Shown here piece after piece: positions 33,850-43,025 of a stretch of DNA of 64,000 nt. This DNA comes from Epilithonimonas tenax DSM 16811 (GTDB lineage Bacteria; Bacteroidota; Bacteroidia; Flavobacteriales; Weeksellaceae). The DNA lies in NCBI RefSeq assembly GCF_000428485.1, contig NZ_AUAA01000021.1, positions 1 to 64,000 of the forward strand, given 5' to 3'. Positions within the stretch are counted from its first letter, which is position 1. Every line of letters starts with the position of its first letter. The position numbers were made by a program, and so were the translations under genes. The notes beneath the pieces were generated by a model that was not told the origin of the DNA, searched no databases, and saw nothing but the letters and a program-made list of their open reading frames with translations.

Positions 33850-34045
33850 AAGACGAAGAGAATATAGACGGATTGATAATAGACGAATAGAAAAAAGATG
33901 CATAGACAATAGATTTTTCATTAAATTCTAAAAATCTTGTGAATCTATAATTGTCTATCATTTATCGTTTATCATCTATTAATCTATCATCTCTTAGTCT
34001 ATTATCTATCATCTTTTAGTCTCTCATCTTTTAGTCTAAACAAAA
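33850..34045. repeat. Low-complexity spacer (AGACGAATAGA / TCTATCATC type)
   Basis: The first half is rich in GATAATAGACGAATAG-like units and the second in TCTATTATCTATCATC-like units. The two halves are rough complements and could form one long imperfect hairpin between the adaptor and pump cistrons. Same style as 20204-20300. Confidence 0.45.
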
Positions 34046-35638
34046 ATGTACAACAAAGGTCTTTTCAGCGATTGGGTTCCGAAACCCGTACAACTTCTGA
34101 TGATTGTTTTGCTGCTTATCGTGGTAATGCCGATTGGGGGAGTTTACACCGGGAATATCAGTTTTATGGTAAGCGGAACCGGCGCGATGCAGGAGTATTT
34201 TCTGTGGGCAAATTATGCTACTACCATTGGGATGGGAGCGAGTATGCCTGTGGTTTTGAGATTGAAGTTACGATTCAAAGTTCGGGATAAAGTGGTGATT
34301 TTACTGGTGCTTTTGGGCTTGTTGAGTTATGTGAATGCAACCACGCAAAACCCAATGGTCATCGTGATTGTTTCATTAATAATCGGGTTTTTGAAAATGA
34401 TTATTACCATAGAATTATTTCTTCCGTTAATGGTAATGCTTGGTAATCGTGGCGTTTTTTATGGGGTTTTCTATACTTTTGTTTTGCTGCTCAATCAAAT
34501 TACAGCGTATTATGCGGTAGAAATTTCGATACTTTATAATTATCAACAATTTTTCATCTTTGCAGCGATTTTGTGTTTTGTTCTTGCGCTTTTGTGTTGG
34601 GTTTTGATGCACGATCAATATTTTGCCCTAAAAGTTCCTTTGCACTACATCGATTGGCTGAGTATTCTGTTATTTGTGACCACTTTTATGTTTTCGGCGT
34701 ACGTTTTTTCTTTCGGGAAACAGCAAGATTGGTTCAATTCAAAAAATATTATCAGCGCCAGTATCGCAGCGTTTGTAAGCTTTGCGTTAATGGCAATTCG
34801 TCAGTTAACTTTAAAAAGACCCTATATTTCTTTTGGTATTTTCACAAAAAACAACGTTATCCACGGCTTGTTTATGTTGCTTTGGTTGGGAATGTTTTTG
34901 GGAACCACCTCTATTCAAAACATCTATTCGGTCGGAGTTTTAGGCTATGATCAATTAACGAATGCCAAGCTCAATTTAATGATGATTCCCGGGTTGCTAT
35001 TGGCAGGGATTGTTGCTGTTTTCTGGTTCAAAAAAGAGAAACCTCTCAAGATGCTAGTCTTTTCTGGATTCGCTTCTATGACGGCTTATGCAGTGATAAT
35101 GTATTTCTCAATGGTCTTAGAATTCAACTATGAAAATTGGTATTTGCCAATGTTTCTGAAAGGTTTTGGTATGGGTTCACTTTTTATTTCCATTTGGTTT
35201 TATGCTTTAGATCAATTAGAATTAAATGAAATGCTTGCTGCAATCGGTTTGGTTTTAGTATGGCGAACATTCCTTGCTGTGGGTATTTTTTCAGCATTGT
35301 TTTCGTGGTTTCAATATCAGTTTCAGATCACCAGTTTAGGCGATTCTGCAGTTTATATGGATGGAATGACAATCTCTCCACAAACCGTTGTTGCTAATAT
35401 GAGAACCATTCAGCTGAACGCGATTATCGCCGCCAACAAAAAAATATTTGGATACGTTATTATCGCTGGTTTTGGAGTGATGCTTTACGTAATCACTCAT
35501 CATTTTGGCGAGAAACCTAAAGAATATTTAAGAATTGTAAGAATCCTCAAAGGAAAATCGGTCATCGCCCGAAGACGGGTTCGCGAGAGAAAAAAATTAG
35601 CAGAAGATCTGAAAGGAGCAGCAGGTCCTGCGATATAA
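34046..35638 (+). CDS. EmrB-like MFS drug exporter (DHA2 type)
   Basis: The 530-residue major facilitator protein has about 14 hydrophobic segments, matching the DHA2 drug:H+ antiporter family that pairs with EmrA-type adaptors. Notable segments are PKPVQLLMIVLLLIVVMPIGGVYTGNISF at the N-terminus and LKGFGMGSLFISIWFYAL in the second half. The basic tail (KGKSVIARRRVRERKKLAEDL) is cytoplasmic. Together with 31055 and 32728 it forms a tripartite pump; the substrate is unknown. Confidence 0.88.
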   Translation: MYNKGLFSDWVPKPVQLLMIVLLLIVVMPIGGVYTGNISFMVSGTGAMQEYFLWANYATTIGMGASMPVVLRLKLRFKVRDKVVILLVLLGLLSYVNATTQNPMVIVIVSLIIGFLKMIITIELFLPLMVMLGNRGVFYGVFYTFVLLLNQITAYYAVEISILYNYQQFFIFAAILCFVLALLCWVLMHDQYFALKVPLHYIDWLSILLFVTTFMFSAYVFSFGKQQDWFNSKNIISASIAAFVSFALMAIRQLTLKRPYISFGIFTKNNVIHGLFMLLWLGMFLGTTSIQNIYSVGVLGYDQLTNAKLNLMMIPGLLLAGIVAVFWFKKEKPLKMLVFSGFASMTAYAVIMYFSMVLEFNYENWYLPMFLKGFGMGSLFISIWFYALDQLELNEMLAAIGLVLVWRTFLAVGIFSALFSWFQYQFQITSLGDSAVYMDGMTISPQTVVANMRTIQLNAIIAANKKIFGYVIIAGFGVMLYVITHHFGEKPKEYLRIVRILKGKSVIARRRVRERKKLAEDLKGAAGPAI

Positions 35639-35660
35639 AGAAACCTTGTTTTTTTACCGT

Positions 35661-35691
35661 AAAGTCTCGTTTTGTTTTGAAACGGGGCTTT
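35661..35691 (+). terminator. Weak terminator candidate after the EmrB-like gene
   Basis: Stem AAAGTCTCGTTT / AAACGGGGCTTT, complete as RNA if two G-U pairs are allowed. It is followed by GCTTTTGG, so the U-tract is poor. Confidence 0.4.
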
Positions 35692-35840
35692 GCTTTTGGT
35701 GGTGATGGTGATTGTCATTTTATCTGTTGTTATGGAGTGGGATTGTGGTATGTTTATATAATTAATATTATTTGTGATGATTTTTGATTCATATATAGTT
35801 AATATTGGAATATTAATTATATTTACAGCAAACTACAATT

Positions 35841-36605
35841 ATGAAAGAAAATCTACAGCAGATAGAAAAGCTGCACGAAGTATGGTCTCTTAGCCGTTCT
35901 GCGCAGGTGATTTCTTTTGACCAGATGAACTATGATGACCTTGTTAATTCGATTATCAGTTCGGGACCGTTTTACTATTACATTATTGATTTTTTTGATC
36001 TGTCTGTGTCCAACATCAGTCCTGGTATTTATGATCTTCATGGGCTGGAACCTGACAAGGTGTCATTGGATCACATTTTAGAAACCATACATCCGGACGA
36101 TATGGAGTTTGTGATAAAAGCGGAAGCACTCATTACCAAATTCTTCTATGAAGTAATAGGGAAGAGCAAAATCCTTAATTATAAAATGAACTACAGTTTC
36201 CGAAGCAGGTCAAAAAACGGAGATTATAAACTCTTAAATCATCAGGCATTGCTTCTTTCCTTGGATGAGAATGGCAACAGTGCCAAGTCACTCAATATCC
36301 ATACCCAGATCGATCATCTCAGCCAGCATAATACCTATAAGATTTCTCTAATTGGCCTCAATGGTGAGCCTTCCTTTATGAACATCAGTCTGGATGATCA
36401 CGGTAAAAACAAAGTCGAATTTTCCAGACGGGAGATCGAGATCATCCGCCTTATCAGCGAAGGGAAAAGCAATGAGCAGGTTGGCCGGCAACTCTCTATA
36501 AGTCCGCTAACGGTGAAGAAGCACAGGAGTAATATTCTGGACAAAGCAGATTGCAGTAATACCGCACAACTGATCAAAAATTGCATGCAGCAGGGCGTTA
36601 TATAA
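35841..36605 (+). CDS. PAS-like sensor with LuxR-type HTH
   Basis: The 254-residue regulator has an N-terminal sensory region of PAS/PAC character (about 40-175: PFYYYIIDFFDLSVSNISPGIYDLHG, TIHPDDMEFVIKAE, FRSRSKNGDYKLLNHQ). A C-terminal LuxR/GerE helix-turn-helix occupies about 190-250 (FSRREIEIIRLISEGKSNEQVGRQLSISPLTVKKHRSNIL). It has no receiver domain, so it probably senses a small molecule directly. It is monocistronic with a good terminator. Its targets are unknown; adjacency to the efflux genes is suggestive only. Confidence 0.85.
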   Translation: MKENLQQIEKLHEVWSLSRSAQVISFDQMNYDDLVNSIISSGPFYYYIIDFFDLSVSNISPGIYDLHGLEPDKVSLDHILETIHPDDMEFVIKAEALITKFFYEVIGKSKILNYKMNYSFRSRSKNGDYKLLNHQALLLSLDENGNSAKSLNIHTQIDHLSQHNTYKISLIGLNGEPSFMNISLDDHGKNKVEFSRREIEIIRLISEGKSNEQVGRQLSISPLTVKKHRSNILDKADCSNTAQLIKNCMQQGVI

Positions 36606-36633
36606 AGATTTAATACTGCTGGATTTTGATGAA

Positions 36634-36660
36634 AAATACTCCTTTTGGGGTATTTTTTTT
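36634..36660 (+). terminator. Intrinsic terminator of the LuxR-type regulator gene
   Basis: Stem AAATACTCC / GGGGTATTT (one G-U pair) with a 4-nt loop and a run of eight T. Confidence 0.85.
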
Positions 36661-37025
36661 GGCTAAAAAACAATATAGCTTTGTTATTATTAAACTAATA
36701 ACTATGAAGGCGCAAAGTACTTTTGTTTTTCTAACGACTTTATGACAAATATCGGGCACTTTCCTTTTTGAAATAATGTCTAATAAAATCTAAGCTGAGC
36801 AAAAAAATCCAATCAGCGCCGTCACGTTTTTATTCTATTCCAGTATAAATGGGATCGCCAGTCATTAGTAATCAGTTGCAAACACTTGATGTATTTGGAT
36901 TATATTGATACCATTTTATAGGTTAAGACGCTTAGTTACTAAAAATAATTGTTTGACCTTGGATTTGATTAAGTAAGATGAAGAATAGCGGATATTCATA
37001 TTATAAATCACTAAAAATAAACTGT
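36661..37025. other. Spacer without recognised features
   Basis: 365 bp with no supported gene. An in-frame extension of the following gene to 36978 adds 16 residues ahead of a clear signal peptide and is not used. The promoter is not evident. Confidence 0.35.
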
Positions 37026-37688
37026 ATGAAAAAAATTGCTTTACTAATGTTATCTACTTTTTGTGAACTCACTTTTGCGCAGAAAACCACGATCTCTGCT
37101 TCGGAAGATGACGCCAGAATTGTAGTCAACGGACAATTGGTGGGATCTGGTAGTTACGTCCTGAAAACCGATAAAAATGAATGCTATAACGTAAAAGTGC
37201 AAAAGGTGAGCTTTCTGAAATACGAAGCGACAGTCTGTGGAAAAAAAGCAGGTCCCGAACCTCCCAAAACCTTGTTCTTTGATATGAAAAAAGATGACTC
37301 AGAAGAGGCTTCTATCAAAACGGACCAGGCTAATATAGATTTTGAGATTGAAGTCAATAAAAACCTTTCCCCGACTGATGCCTGGAAACTGACGACACAA
37401 ATCGTGACCGACTACTTCGACGCCATCGAGGTCAGTGACAAAGAAACATCTTATCTGAGAACAGCATGGAGCGTACAGTCTTTCTCCCAAAATACAATCC
37501 GGACCAGATTGATTATCAAACTATCCAAATCTGATCCTTTGACTTTCAAAATAAAACTGAACAGCGAGTTCTCCGGCTCCAATGCTTCCAGTGTTAAAGC
37601 TGATGAGCAATTCCACGAATGGGATCGGGTTTTGAGAAAATATAAAAATGTGATTTCAGATTTTTCTACCCGTCTTTCTGCAAAATAA
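37026..37688 (+). CDS. Secreted hypothetical protein
   Basis: I do not recognise this 220-residue protein. It starts MKKIALLMLSTFCELTFAQ, a signal peptide; ATG 37026 is preferred over an in-frame start 16 codons earlier. The N-terminal ~60 mature residues read like a small PEGA-like beta domain (DDARIVVNGQLVGSGSYVLKTDKNECYNVKVQKVSFLKYEATVCGK). The C-terminal part (LSPTDAWKLTTQIVTDYFDAIEVSDKETSYLRTAW) is a separate mixed domain. It shares a bidirectional terminator with metG. Confidence 0.65.
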   Translation: MKKIALLMLSTFCELTFAQKTTISASEDDARIVVNGQLVGSGSYVLKTDKNECYNVKVQKVSFLKYEATVCGKKAGPEPPKTLFFDMKKDDSEEASIKTDQANIDFEIEVNKNLSPTDAWKLTTQIVTDYFDAIEVSDKETSYLRTAWSVQSFSQNTIRTRLIIKLSKSDPLTFKIKLNSEFSGSNASSVKADEQFHEWDRVLRKYKNVISDFSTRLSAK

Positions 37689-37722
37689 ACGAAGCGTTTT
37701 TAATTAAATATTTTTTTCAAAA

Positions 37723-37753
37723 AAAATCGCTGAGGTCCAACTTCAGCGATTTT
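37723..37753. terminator. Bidirectional intrinsic terminator
   Basis: Perfect 11-bp stem AAAATCGCTGA / TCAGCGATTTT between two convergent genes (37688 rightward, metG stop at 37759 leftward), with A-run on one side and T-rich DNA on the other. Confidence 0.9.
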
Positions 37754-37758
37754 AATTT

Positions 37759-39846
37759 TTATCCTATTTCAATTCCGTTCCCAACGGTCTCATCAGGCGT
37801 CACAAAAGTCAACTTGCCATCTGCTTTTGTCGTGAGGAGGAACATCCCTTGGGATTCTATGCCTCGGATTTTTCTTGGTGCAAGATTGAGTAAAATCATC
37901 ACTTGTTTTCCAACCAATTCTTCCGGAGAAAAACTTTCTGCAACCCCGGAAACAACGGTTCTGATGTCAACACCGGTATCCACAGTGAATTTCAAGAGTT
38001 TGTCTGCTTTGGCTACTTTTTCTGCCGTCAGGATTGTTGCGGTTCTCAAATCGATTTTTGAGAAATCATCAAATTGTATTTCATCCTTTACAGGCATTAC
38101 GGTCTGAGGAACTTGTACTTCAGATGCTGCACCTTCGGACTGTGATTGGGTGATCAGCGAAACTGTATTTTTATTTTCCGCTTTGGTATTCTCTAATTTC
38201 TGAATCTGGAACGCTATGGTGGCATCTTCTATTTTGGAGAAAAGAAGAGACGCTTCACCGATTTGATGTCCGGTTTCTATCAGGATGTTTTTGGTTTCAA
38301 TGTCACTCCAGTTTAGCTTTTCAAGATTGAACAACGTCAATAATTTCTCTGAACTGAAAGGCATAAAAGGTTCTGATAACTGAGCCAAAGCTACTGCAAT
38401 CTGAGCGCCAACAAATAAGGAATGGGCTGCTTTTTCAGGATCCACTTTAATGGTTTTCCAAGGTTCTTCGATCTGAAGATATTGATTCCCAAATCTCGCC
38501 AGGTTCATCAAAGCTGACAAAGAATTTCTGAATTCGAAGTTTTCTAAATGTTGTGCAATTTCTGCTGCTGATTTTTTGATTTCAGCTAATTCTTCGGCAT
38601 CTGCATTTCCTGCAGGAATGATACCGTTGTAATATTTGTGGATCAAAACAGCCACTCTGTTAATAAAGTTCCCGAAAATCCCTACCAGTTCAGAATTATT
38701 CTTGGTCTGAAAATCTTTCCAGGTGAAGTTATTATCCTTAGTTTCCGGTGCGGAAGAAAGTAGTGCATAGCGCAAAACATCCTGCTGTCCTGGGAATTCT
38801 TCTACATATTCGTGTGCCCAGACTGCCCAATTGCGGGAAGTCGATATTTTCTCGTTTTCAAGATTCAGAAATTCAAAAGCAGGAACATTGGTTGGCATGA
38901 TGTAATCGCCGTGTGCCTTCATCATCGCAGGGAAAATGATACAATGGAACACGATATTGTCTTTCCCGATAAAGTGAATCAAATCAGATTCCGGGCTCTG
39001 CCAATAATCTTTCCAGTTTTTTCCGGTTTTCTCAGCCCATTCCTGGGTGAAGGAGATGTAGCCAATGGGTGCATCAAACCATACGTACAGTACTTTTCCC
39101 TCTGCATTCGGCAATGGTACAGGAACGCCCCAGTTGAGGTCTCTTGTCATGGCTCTAGGCTTCAAACCGTCGTTCAGCCAGGATTTTACCTGTCCGTACA
39201 CATTGGTTTTCCAGTCGTTTTTATGACCTTCTATGATCCAATCATTTAAGAAAGTTTCGTAATCATTAAGTGGCAGGTACCAGTTTTTGGTTTCCTTAAG
39301 AATCGGCACATTGCCGCTCAACATAGAGTGAGGATTGATGAGTTCTGAAGGGGAAAGGGTGGAACCGCATTTTTCACACTGATCGCCGTAAGCATTCTCA
39401 TTAGCACAATTGGGGCAAGTTCCTACGATATAACGGTCTGCCAAAAACTCATTGGCCTGCTCATCAAAATACTGTTCAGAAACTTCTTCTGTGAATTTGT
39501 CCTTATTATAAAGTGTTTTGAAAAAATCCTGGCTGACGTCGTAATGTTTTGGAGATGTCGTTCTGGAATATTCATCAAAAGAGATCCCCAGATCTGCAAA
39601 TGATTTTTTGATGATCCCATGGTATTTGTCCACAATATCCTGTGGCGTTACGCCTTCTTTTTTTGCCCGGATGGTGATTGGGATGCCGTGCTCATCACTT
39701 CCACAGATGAAAGCAACATCTTTTCCCAATCTTCTCTGGAATCTTGCATAGACATCTGCAGGAATGTAAACACCTGCCAAATGCCCTATATGAACCGGTC
39801 CGTTTGCGTAAGGCAACGCTGCCGTAATCAATTTTCTGTCTGACAT
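37759..39846 (-). CDS. metG: Methionyl-tRNA synthetase
   Basis: The 695-residue cytoplasmic enzyme charges tRNA-Met. The class I signature PYANGPVHIGHLAG is at 12-25, with HIGH as HIGH at 19-22. The zinc knuckle uses C144, C147, C157 and C160. The KMSKS loop reads EKISTSRNWAVW, a normal variant. The anticodon-binding helix bundle follows. The C-terminal ~110 residues (DDFSKIDLRTATILTAEKVAKADKLLKF) form a Trbp111-like tRNA-binding domain, so it is the dimeric long form. Confidence 0.97.
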   Translation of the reverse strand: MSDRKLITAALPYANGPVHIGHLAGVYIPADVYARFQRRLGKDVAFICGSDEHGIPITIRAKKEGVTPQDIVDKYHGIIKKSFADLGISFDEYSRTTSPKHYDVSQDFFKTLYNKDKFTEEVSEQYFDEQANEFLADRYIVGTCPNCANENAYGDQCEKCGSTLSPSELINPHSMLSGNVPILKETKNWYLPLNDYETFLNDWIIEGHKNDWKTNVYGQVKSWLNDGLKPRAMTRDLNWGVPVPLPNAEGKVLYVWFDAPIGYISFTQEWAEKTGKNWKDYWQSPESDLIHFIGKDNIVFHCIIFPAMMKAHGDYIMPTNVPAFEFLNLENEKISTSRNWAVWAHEYVEEFPGQQDVLRYALLSSAPETKDNNFTWKDFQTKNNSELVGIFGNFINRVAVLIHKYYNGIIPAGNADAEELAEIKKSAAEIAQHLENFEFRNSLSALMNLARFGNQYLQIEEPWKTIKVDPEKAAHSLFVGAQIAVALAQLSEPFMPFSSEKLLTLFNLEKLNWSDIETKNILIETGHQIGEASLLFSKIEDATIAFQIQKLENTKAENKNTVSLITQSQSEGAASEVQVPQTVMPVKDEIQFDDFSKIDLRTATILTAEKVAKADKLLKFTVDTGVDIRTVVSGVAESFSPEELVGKQVMILLNLAPRKIRGIESQGMFLLTTKADGKLTFVTPDETVGNGIEIG

Positions 39847-39867
39847 TATAATCTGAAATTAGATTTG

Positions 39868-39875
39868 CAAAAATA
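39868..39875 (-). promoter_or_regulatory. -7 element for metG
   Basis: TATTTTTG on the minus strand, an exact TAnnTTTG match about 21 bp ahead of the ATG at 39846. Confidence 0.45.
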
Positions 39876-40287
39876 CAACTTTTCGATTAAAAATTATCGG
39901 GGGTTGTATCATTATTAATTTGATGATGATTGTTAAAAAGTGTTTGAATATCAATAATTAAAATTTTAACATTTGTTGATTTTTATTTCATTTTTCATTA
40001 ATATAGGATTAATATTGGTTAATTTAGGAGAAAAAAACGTTAAACAAACGTTTAAAAAAAGTGTTAAAATTTCACGTTTCCTGCAAAAGTGTTAATAGTT
40101 TTAATGTGTTGATTATTAAAGATTTGAGTCTGTTGTATGCCCTTTTTGTCTAAAATGACATGCCTGAAAATAACAATTTTTAAAATATTTTAACAGAATG
40201 TTGTTTTTTTTATAAATTGCGAAACAGGATCAGGTATGATTCTGAAACAAATTTGAAAATAATATAAACCTTAAAAATTTATTTTTT
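39876..40287. other. Control region of the starch locus
   Basis: 412 bp without a gene, extremely AT-rich. It contains repeated ATTAATAT units near 40000-40025 and a symmetric site at 40035-40055 that can be read as AAACGT-7-ACGTTT or TTAAAC-4-GTTTAA. A CG-centred inverted site of this kind fits LacI/GalR-type operators. No SusR-type regulator gene is in the window. A clear -7 element for susC was not found. Confidence 0.35.
40035..40055. promoter_or_regulatory. Operator-like inverted repeat upstream of susC
   Basis: Half-sites AAACGT (40035-40040) and ACGTTT (40048-40053); an overlapping reading gives TTAAAC (40040-40045) and GTTTAA (40050-40055). It is the only strong dyad in the control region. 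Function is inferred. Confidence 0.3.
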
Positions 40288-43020
40288 GTGAGAAACTATA
40301 ATGTATTAAAAATTGCTCCTGCATTCCTATTGCTTGGATCAATGTTACATGCACAACAAAGCTCCGATTCGGTGAAAAAAGAAACCGCTATCGAGCAGGT
40401 TGTGCTGATTGGTTACGGTAAGCAGAAGAAATCTGATCTTACGGGGTCTATCACTTCTGTTACCGCGAAGGATTTTAATGGAGGTGCGACATCACCAGCA
40501 CAGCTGATTCAGGGTAAAACTCCAGGGGTTCAAATAACCTCCAATGGTGGTGCGCCAGGAGCGGGTTCTTCTATTAGAGTGAGAGGTATTTCATCCTTAA
40601 CTGGTAATAATTCGCCGCTTATCGTGATCGATGGGGTTCCTCAAGATTTTAGCGGGATTTCTGGAGCTTCAGATCCATTGTCGCTTATTAATCCTAATGA
40701 TATCCAAAGTTTTGATATTCTAAAAGATGCCTCTGCAGCAGCTATTTACGGAAACAGAGCATCCAATGGTGTTATTTTAATTACCACAAAACAAGGATCT
40801 GCAGGAAAACTGAAAGTTGGTTTTTCGACATTAGCATCTGTTTCTACCAAAATGGGAAATGTAGATGTCTTGAGTGCAAATGATTTCAGAAATTTTGTAA
40901 ACACTTACGCTTCTGCAGGTTATAAGGCAAGATTAGGAAATGCTGATACCAATTGGCAGGATTTAATCTATCAAAAAGCTTGGGGTACTGATAATAATTT
41001 ATCTTTTTCTGGCGGTGTCAAAGGTTTACCATATCGATTATCTTTAGGCTATAATGAGCAAAATGGTATTGTCAGAACTAACAATTTTAGAAGAACATCA
41101 GTTGGTTTAAACATCAACCCGAAATTTTTGGATAATCATCTTTCTGTAAACGTGAATGCAAAAGGAACTTTTACGGATAACAGATTTCCAGCGAGTGTGA
41201 TTGGTGATGCCGTACGTTTTGATCCTACGCAACCCGTATATTCTGGAAATTCAAATTATGGCGGATATTACGAATGGTTGCTCAATGGAGGCTTGAATGT
41301 TAATGGAAACCCGAATCCACTGGCTTCCTTGGCTGCTACCAGAGACATTTCTTCTATATTTAGAGGTCTTGGTAATGTACAGTTGGATTATAAATTTCAT
41401 TTTCTTCCAGATTTACATTTTAATGTCAATGCAGGGATAGATTATTCTAAAGGTGATGGCGCAAAAACCGTAGATGGAACGTACAAGATTGGATATGCAA
41501 ACAAAGGAACCTTTAGAGAATATTCTCAGGATAAGAAAAATAAATTGTTGGAAACTTACTTCAATTATGTGAAAAATATTTCGGCTATCGACACCAGTTT
41601 AGACTTGGTAGCTGGATATGCGTATCAAAGTTTTCAAAATTATGTACCATTTGCACCAACTAGAGATGGTATTAATACGCCAATAGTACCATCTGCTGAC
41701 TATAAAGACAAAGTTGTTTTATTGTCTTTTTACGGAAGGGCCATTTTTACAATTGCCAATAAGTATATTATTTCAGGATCACTTAGAAGGGATGGATCAT
41801 CTAGATTTTGGGATGGAACCAATAAGGGCGATTTGTGGGGAACTTTTCCAGGTGTATCTGTCGCTTGGAAAGTTAATGAAGAGAATTTCTTGAAAGATTC
41901 AGGAATTAACAATCTTAAATTAAGAGGAGGTTGGGGAAAAACAGGTAACCAACAGATTACCGGTGGAACTTACCCTGCGTTTGCTGCTTATAATACCAGT
42001 AATGGTGGTGCATCTTATCAATTTGGTAACCAATATTACTTTATGTACAGGCCCAATATCTATAACCCAAATTTGATATGGGAAACTACTATTACTAAAA
42101 ATGTTGGGTTAGATTTTGGCATTCTAAAAAATAGGATTAATGGATCTGTGGAGATTTATCAAAAAAACACCAATGATCTGATATTAGACAGCCCTATTGC
42201 TGCAGGAGATTTGAGTAATCACAATATTTTGAATGTAGGTAATATGGAAACCAAAGGGATTGAAGGAAATATAACCTTCATTCCTGTAAAAAGCGAAAAC
42301 ACAACTTGGGAGTTTTCAGTCAATGCAACTCACTACAATTCCAAAATCACAAAATTGATCAATGGTGCAGATGCCAGTTATAACATTTCAGTGACAGATC
42401 CTGGGATTGCCGGAGGTGTAGGTAACACTATTGAGGCTCATTATGTGGGAGGAAAACCTTATTCTTATTATGTTTATCAGCAGGTATATGATAATAATGG
42501 GAAACCTATGGACGGTGTTTACGTGGATAGAAACGGAGATGGTGCCATAAATGCAAAAGATATGTATTTCTACAAATCTACTCAACCAGATGCTATTTTA
42601 GGATTTAACACCAAGTTAACACACCGCAATTGGGATTTTGGTTTCAGTGCTAGAGCTGTATTAGGGAATTATGTCTATAACAATGCAGCATCCAACAGTT
42701 CTCTACAGTCTGCCTCTACCAATGATTACTTGCAAAATGTTTACAGTACAGCACCAGTTTATCAATTTTCAACACCTAGACTTCTTTCTGATATTTATGT
42801 AGAGAATGCTTCCTTTTTTAGGCTAGATAATGCAAATCTTGGTTACAATTTCAAAGATGTTTTTTATCCAGGATCTAGCTTAAGAGTTTATGGGATGGCT
42901 CAAAATGTTTTTGTGATTACAAAATATTCCGGAATTGACCCTGAAGTATTTAATGGTGTAGATAACGGCTATTATCAGATGCCAAAAATTTATTCGCTAG
43001 GTTTTAACTTTCAATTCTAA
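40288..43020 (+). CDS. susC: SusC-type TonB-dependent outer-membrane transporter
   Basis: The 910-residue outer-membrane beta-barrel takes up maltodextrins with energy from TonB. A signal peptide (about 1-22, ending MLHAQ) is followed almost at once by the plug domain: VVLIGYGKQKKSDLTGSI, LIQGKTPGVQITSNGG, SIRVRGISSLTGNNSPLIVIDGVPQ and NDIQSFDILKDASAAAIYG. The N-terminal carboxypeptidase-D-like domain usual in SusC proteins (~80-100 residues) is absent. The barrel ends in the expected aromatic FNFQF. The start is GTG 40288, since no ATG fits the signal peptide. SusD follows after 5 bp. Confidence 0.94.
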   Translation: MRNYNVLKIAPAFLLLGSMLHAQQSSDSVKKETAIEQVVLIGYGKQKKSDLTGSITSVTAKDFNGGATSPAQLIQGKTPGVQITSNGGAPGAGSSIRVRGISSLTGNNSPLIVIDGVPQDFSGISGASDPLSLINPNDIQSFDILKDASAAAIYGNRASNGVILITTKQGSAGKLKVGFSTLASVSTKMGNVDVLSANDFRNFVNTYASAGYKARLGNADTNWQDLIYQKAWGTDNNLSFSGGVKGLPYRLSLGYNEQNGIVRTNNFRRTSVGLNINPKFLDNHLSVNVNAKGTFTDNRFPASVIGDAVRFDPTQPVYSGNSNYGGYYEWLLNGGLNVNGNPNPLASLAATRDISSIFRGLGNVQLDYKFHFLPDLHFNVNAGIDYSKGDGAKTVDGTYKIGYANKGTFREYSQDKKNKLLETYFNYVKNISAIDTSLDLVAGYAYQSFQNYVPFAPTRDGINTPIVPSADYKDKVVLLSFYGRAIFTIANKYIISGSLRRDGSSRFWDGTNKGDLWGTFPGVSVAWKVNEENFLKDSGINNLKLRGGWGKTGNQQITGGTYPAFAAYNTSNGGASYQFGNQYYFMYRPNIYNPNLIWETTITKNVGLDFGILKNRINGSVEIYQKNTNDLILDSPIAAGDLSNHNILNVGNMETKGIEGNITFIPVKSENTTWEFSVNATHYNSKITKLINGADASYNISVTDPGIAGGVGNTIEAHYVGGKPYSYYVYQQVYDNNGKPMDGVYVDRNGDGAINAKDMYFYKSTQPDAILGFNTKLTHRNWDFGFSARAVLGNYVYNNAASNSSLQSASTNDYLQNVYSTAPVYQFSTPRLLSDIYVENASFFRLDNANLGYNFKDVFYPGSSLRVYGMAQNVFVITKYSGIDPEVFNGVDNGYYQMPKIYSLGFNFQF

Positions 43021-43025
43021 AAAAA

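Noticed and set aside
9878-36904. Shared 16-mer ATGTATTTGGATTATA at 9878-9893 and 36889-36904
   Set aside because: One 16-base match in 64 kb of AT-rich DNA is near the chance level, and the flanks do not align.
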